From: Flavobacteriaceae bacterium
GTDB lineage: Bacteria > Bacteroidota > Bacteroidia > Flavobacteriales > Flavobacteriaceae
Assembly (NCBI GenBank): GCA_003443635.1
Contig: CP031964.1
Location: 2,884,321-2,948,320 of the forward strand
Length of the DNA stretch: 64,000 bases
Reading direction: 5' to 3'
Part shown: positions 61,270 through 64,000 of the stretch, in pieces
Layout of the letters: each line of letters opens with the position of its first letter
Position numbering within the stretch: the stretch's first letter is position 1
Notes under the pieces: model-generated
Told to the model about the DNA's origin: nothing
Databases searched by the model: none
What the model saw: only the letters and a program-made list of their open reading frames with translations
Position numbers and translations under genes: made by a program

Positions 61270-61614
61270 ATGATTAAAAATAACCATATAAACTATATTG
61301 AATTTAAAGCAACAGATCTTGAGAAAATAAAAGCATTTTATAATCAGGTCTTTGGTTGGGTGTTTACAGATTATGGCCCAACGTATTGTTCCTTCTCAGA
61401 AAGTGGTCTTGACGGTGGTTTTGAAAAAACAGATGATGTTATAACTAATGGGGCACTTGTTGTTTTATATCATGAAAATCTCATTCAAATAAAAAATAAA
61501 ATTATAGAAGCTGGTGGATCTATTTCAGTAGATATCTTTTCTTTTCCAGGTGGTAAAAGATTTCATTTTACCGATCCTTCAGGTAATGAACTTGCGGTTT
61601 GGTCTGACCAGTAA
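61270..61614 (+). CDS. VOC family protein
   Basis: 114 residues of the vicinal-oxygen-chelate fold: INYIEFKATDLEKIKAFYNQ, VFGWVFTDYGP and the C-terminal PGGKRFHFTDPSGNELAVWS, typical of the glyoxalase/bleomycin-resistance group. The ligand is unknown. It starts 42 nt after the ACP-like gene and precedes the aminotransferase. Confidence 0.85.
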   Translation: MIKNNHINYIEFKATDLEKIKAFYNQVFGWVFTDYGPTYCSFSESGLDGGFEKTDDVITNGALVVLYHENLIQIKNKIIEAGGSISVDIFSFPGGKRFHFTDPSGNELAVWSDQ

Positions 61615-61753
61615 TTTTTTCAAATTTCTATATTATAAATTCTTATAATATTAGTATTTATAAATATTGAATATTCCTTTTTTATGTATCTTCGATTTCT
61701 CAAAATTTAAATTAAAAAGGTATCGTTTATCATACCTATATTACATCAAAAAA

Positions 61754-62812
61754 ATGGATATAAAAATCACAAAAACAAAGCAATCAAAATTAAACGATAT
61801 TGATTTTAATAACATTCCTTTTGGTCAATATACTTCTGATCATATGTTTGTAATGGACTATGCAGATGGACAATGGAGTGATTTTAGAATTGTACCTTAT
61901 CAAGGGTTTACTATAGAGCCACAATCCAAGGCGTTACAGTATTGTCAATGTATTTTTGAAGGAATGAAAGCAACAATGGGTAATGATGGCATTCCAAAAT
62001 TATTGCGCCCTGAATTAAATATTGAACGTTTTAACTTATCGGCAGAACGTATGTGTATGCCTACTATCCCTGATGAGCTGTTTTTACAGGCTTTAAAAGC
62101 AATTGTAGCAACAGATATTAATTGGATTCCTTCGGCAGAAGGAAGTGCTTTGTACGTACGTCCAACCATGTTTGCTACAGAGAATACTCTATCTGTAATT
62201 CCTTCTAGCACTTATACATTTTGCATATACACTGCTCCAGCACAGCCTTATTTCTCAAAACCAGTGAAATTAGTAACTGAACAAAAATATATACGTGCAG
62301 TTCCTGGAGGTACTGGAGAGGCTAAAACTGGTGGTAATTATGCAGGATCATTACTCGCTAGTGAACAGGCTAAGCTAAAAGGGTTTGACCAAATTATTTG
62401 GTTAGAAGGTCCAGATTTTAAGAAGATACAAGAAGTGGGTATGATGAATTTATTCTTTGTAATTAACGATACTGTTATCACTCCAAAACTTACTGGAGCT
62501 GTTTTAAAAGGAACTACACAAAGGTATTTTATCGATATCCTTAATGACAAGAAGATAAAATTAGAAGTTCGTGATATTTTTATGGATGAAATTGTTGATG
62601 CCTATAAAAATGGGAATTTAAAGGAAGCTTTTGGATCTGGTACGGCGGCAGTAGTTTCTCATATCTCTGAAATCACACATAACAACACGCATATGATATT
62701 TCCTAATGCCGGAAAAGAAGGTATAGGCAACATGCTATACAATGAAATAAGTGGATTACGATCCGGGAGAATTGAAGACACACGTAATTGGTTAACTTCT
62801 GTAGAAATATAA
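61754..62812 (+). CDS. ilvE: Branched-chain amino acid aminotransferase
   Basis: 352 residues from ATG 61754 (MDIKITKTKQSKLNDIDFNN). An in-frame TTG at 61667 would add 29 residues not expected for the family. Class IV PLP fold: YCQCIFEGMKAT, LYVRPTMFATE, GGTGEAKTGGNYAGSL (the PLP lysine is Lys in AKTGG), EVGMMNLFFV and FGSGTAAVVSHI. It transfers the amino group in Leu, Ile and Val metabolism. Confidence 0.95.
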   Translation: MDIKITKTKQSKLNDIDFNNIPFGQYTSDHMFVMDYADGQWSDFRIVPYQGFTIEPQSKALQYCQCIFEGMKATMGNDGIPKLLRPELNIERFNLSAERMCMPTIPDELFLQALKAIVATDINWIPSAEGSALYVRPTMFATENTLSVIPSSTYTFCIYTAPAQPYFSKPVKLVTEQKYIRAVPGGTGEAKTGGNYAGSLLASEQAKLKGFDQIIWLEGPDFKKIQEVGMMNLFFVINDTVITPKLTGAVLKGTTQRYFIDILNDKKIKLEVRDIFMDEIVDAYKNGNLKEAFGSGTAAVVSHISEITHNNTHMIFPNAGKEGIGNMLYNEISGLRSGRIEDTRNWLTSVEI

Positions 62813-62852
62813 ATACCTCTACACATGCTAATATGGTAAGTGTTCTAATTGT

Positions 62853-62866
62853 ATTGTTTAAACAAT
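62853..62866. promoter_or_regulatory. Perfect 14-nt palindrome ATTGTTTAAACAAT
   Basis: It lies 40 nt after ilvE in the 205-nt gap before the next gene. There is no T-run, so it is not a terminator; it may be a protein-binding site. Confidence 0.3.
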
Positions 62867-63017
62867 CATTATAATTATCTTAAAATATATACCTACAATA
62901 TCTCATATACAGAATATTATAAGTACATATTTTTGATTTTATTAAACATAGAATAGTTAGTATTTCAAGAGAGTTTTTATTTTAATATACTTCTAATAAG
63001 TCTATAAAAAGTTAAAT

Positions 63018-63821
63018 ATGAATGCGTATTATTTTGATATAGAAAAAATTGCTAAGTATTTAAGTAATATTCAAAAACACATTGCTTCAGTTTATAAATG
63101 GAGTGTTAACTTGGATGGTTTATTACGATTGGATGTAATTTCGATAGAAGAAGTGTATGAGTTAAATCAGTATACTTTATACGAAAAAGAAATAGCATTA
63201 AAATTTATTTTAGAAAAAAAATTACAAGAATATTATAATACAAATCCAAAGCAATTTGAAGCTTTATGTATGTGGATTATTCAAGAATGGGGAGGTATAA
63301 AAGGAGCTAAATCTCATATAACAATGCCTCGCGTATATGAATTTATAAAGGCAGAAAAGCCAAAGTATGAAGCTCTCCCTAGTGTTTCTAAAGTAGGAAT
63401 GTTTATGTATCTCAATAAAAATATTATTTATGATACACGGGTAATTTATGCTTTAAATTGGATTATTTTATCTCAAAATGCAGGCACTCATTTTTTTCCA
63501 ATCCCAGGAGGTAGAAACTCAAAAATGAACGCCTTCAATATGGAGGTTTTAATTAGACTCTCCAAAGCTAAAAATTATAAACCTCAAAAGCGTTCAAATT
63601 TAAATAAACGAAATTATATTGAGATAATAGATGAAGCGCTATTTATTAAAGAATCTGAAGCCTATTATGAAGCGATTAAATTAATAGCCGCAATAAATAA
63701 AATATTATGGAAAGATGAAAAAGCACAGTATCCATTTTATACAGAGATGCTATTATTTTCTTCTGCTGATATCGAAATTTTTCATGACATCACTAATACT
63801 GTAATTTTAAATTTTGAATAA
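63018..63821 (+). CDS. Cytosolic protein of unknown function
   Basis: 267 residues, no signal peptide or TM helix, mainly helical (ALKFILEKKLQEYY, NWIILSQNAG). It contains a GGRNSKMNAFNMEV stretch but no motif I can name. It stands alone on the plus strand. Its last 29 nt overlap the 3' end of the convergent PD40 gene. Confidence 0.65.
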   Translation: MNAYYFDIEKIAKYLSNIQKHIASVYKWSVNLDGLLRLDVISIEEVYELNQYTLYEKEIALKFILEKKLQEYYNTNPKQFEALCMWIIQEWGGIKGAKSHITMPRVYEFIKAEKPKYEALPSVSKVGMFMYLNKNIIYDTRVIYALNWIILSQNAGTHFFPIPGGRNSKMNAFNMEVLIRLSKAKNYKPQKRSNLNKRNYIEIIDEALFIKESEAYYEAIKLIAAINKILWKDEKAQYPFYTEMLLFSSADIEIFHDITNTVILNFE

Positions 63822-63999
63822 TTTTTGAATCGACCCAATAAATGTTTCCTCTACTGGTATAAAAAAAATAATTTCCGTCTGGTGATATCCCCGGAGCAAA
63901 TTCACTTCCTGAGGTATTTATTTTTTCTCCCATGTTTTTTGCTTTAGTCCAAGATCCATTTGCATTTTTAAAGCTCACATATAAATCAGAATTTCCTTT
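63793..63999 (-). CDS. PD40/WD40-like protein, C-terminal part
   Basis: The frame is open through the right edge, so the N-terminus lies beyond the window. The visible 68 residues include FKNANGSWTKAKNMGEKI, then EFAPGISPDGNYFFYTS, one PD40 beta-propeller repeat, as in TolB-like periplasmic proteins. The 3' end overlaps the convergent gene by 29 nt. Confidence 0.75.
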   Translation of the reverse strand, partial: KGNSDLYVSFKNANGSWTKAKNMGEKINTSGSEFAPGISPDGNYFFYTSRGNIYWVDSKIIQNLKLQY

Positions 64000-64000
64000 A

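Noticed and set aside
61667..61753. Longer N-terminus for the branched-chain aminotransferase from TTG
   Set aside because: The added residues are hydrophobic/basic and unlike the family; ATG 61754 gives the normal start.
1..64000. CRISPR arrays, prophage genes and insertion sequences
   Set aside because: I looked for regularly spaced repeats, transposase motifs and phage proteins and found none.

Overview
The window is a low-GC bacterial chromosome segment, most likely from a marine-type member of the Flavobacteriaceae (Bacteroidota). The signs are start codons without Shine-Dalgarno sequences, promoters of the Bacteroidota type (TTG, 19-21 nt, TAnnTTTG), a C-terminal type IX secretion (T9SS) sorting domain, ribosomal protein THX, a tmRNA tag of the GENNYALAA type, and many S9, S41, M28 and M14 exported peptidases. 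I see no phage structural genes, transposase, integrase, CRISPR array or canonical tRNA. The only stable RNA is tmRNA.

Layout. 0-12.2 kb is a rightward run of exported hydrolases: the end of a BNR-repeat protein, a tricorn-like S41 protease, an amidohydrolase, an M28 peptidase and an S9 peptidase fused to a formylglycine-generating-enzyme-like domain. Small membrane and VOC proteins follow. A leftward saccharopine dehydrogenase-like gene and the tmRNA gene (13.6-14.0 kb) come next. 14.1-17.8 kb looks accessory: an orphan lipoprotein, a pentapeptide-repeat membrane protein and a Cys-rich peptide with a double-glycine leader, separated by long AT-rich gaps. 17.8-24.3 kb holds an ABC ATPase and an ABC permease/M1 aminopeptidase fusion, divergent from a LytS/LytTR two-component pair. 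24.5-28.1 kb holds a nucleotidyltransferase, two rhodaneses, two thioredoxin-fold proteins and a MarR regulator.

28.2-35.0 kb is a complete tryptophan operon, trpE-G-D-C-F-B-A. It is preceded by a promoter, a 20-residue leader peptide with three consecutive Trp codons and an attenuator, so Trp starvation should open the operon. Two dispersed palindromic repeats sit inside the operon, and a related copy is translated within a uracil-DNA glycosylase-like gene at 44.8 kb. 36.1-40.3 kb carries two tandem ECF sigma factor/membrane protein modules, then small two-TM proteins and an alpha/beta hydrolase. 40.3-51.2 kb is mostly housekeeping: VF530, a DEAD-box helicase, DPP IV, DUF427, a UDG-like protein, THX, YaaA, RluD, PASTA, Ddl and CoaD. 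51.2-64 kb has a T9SS-sorted beta-helix protein, 1-Cys peroxiredoxin, a NarL-type two-component system, a SulP transporter, M14 peptidase, an ACP-like protein that looks circularly permuted, VOC, branched-chain aminotransferase and a truncated PD40 protein.

The most unusual items are the Cys-rich GG-leader peptide with its flanking hairpins, the permuted ACP, the repeat-in-gene insertion, the S9-FGE fusion, the apparently leaderless lytS promoter and several palindromes placed on promoters. I found no single gene cluster that clearly amounts to a new multi-gene system. All family assignments come from reading the sequence, without a database search.
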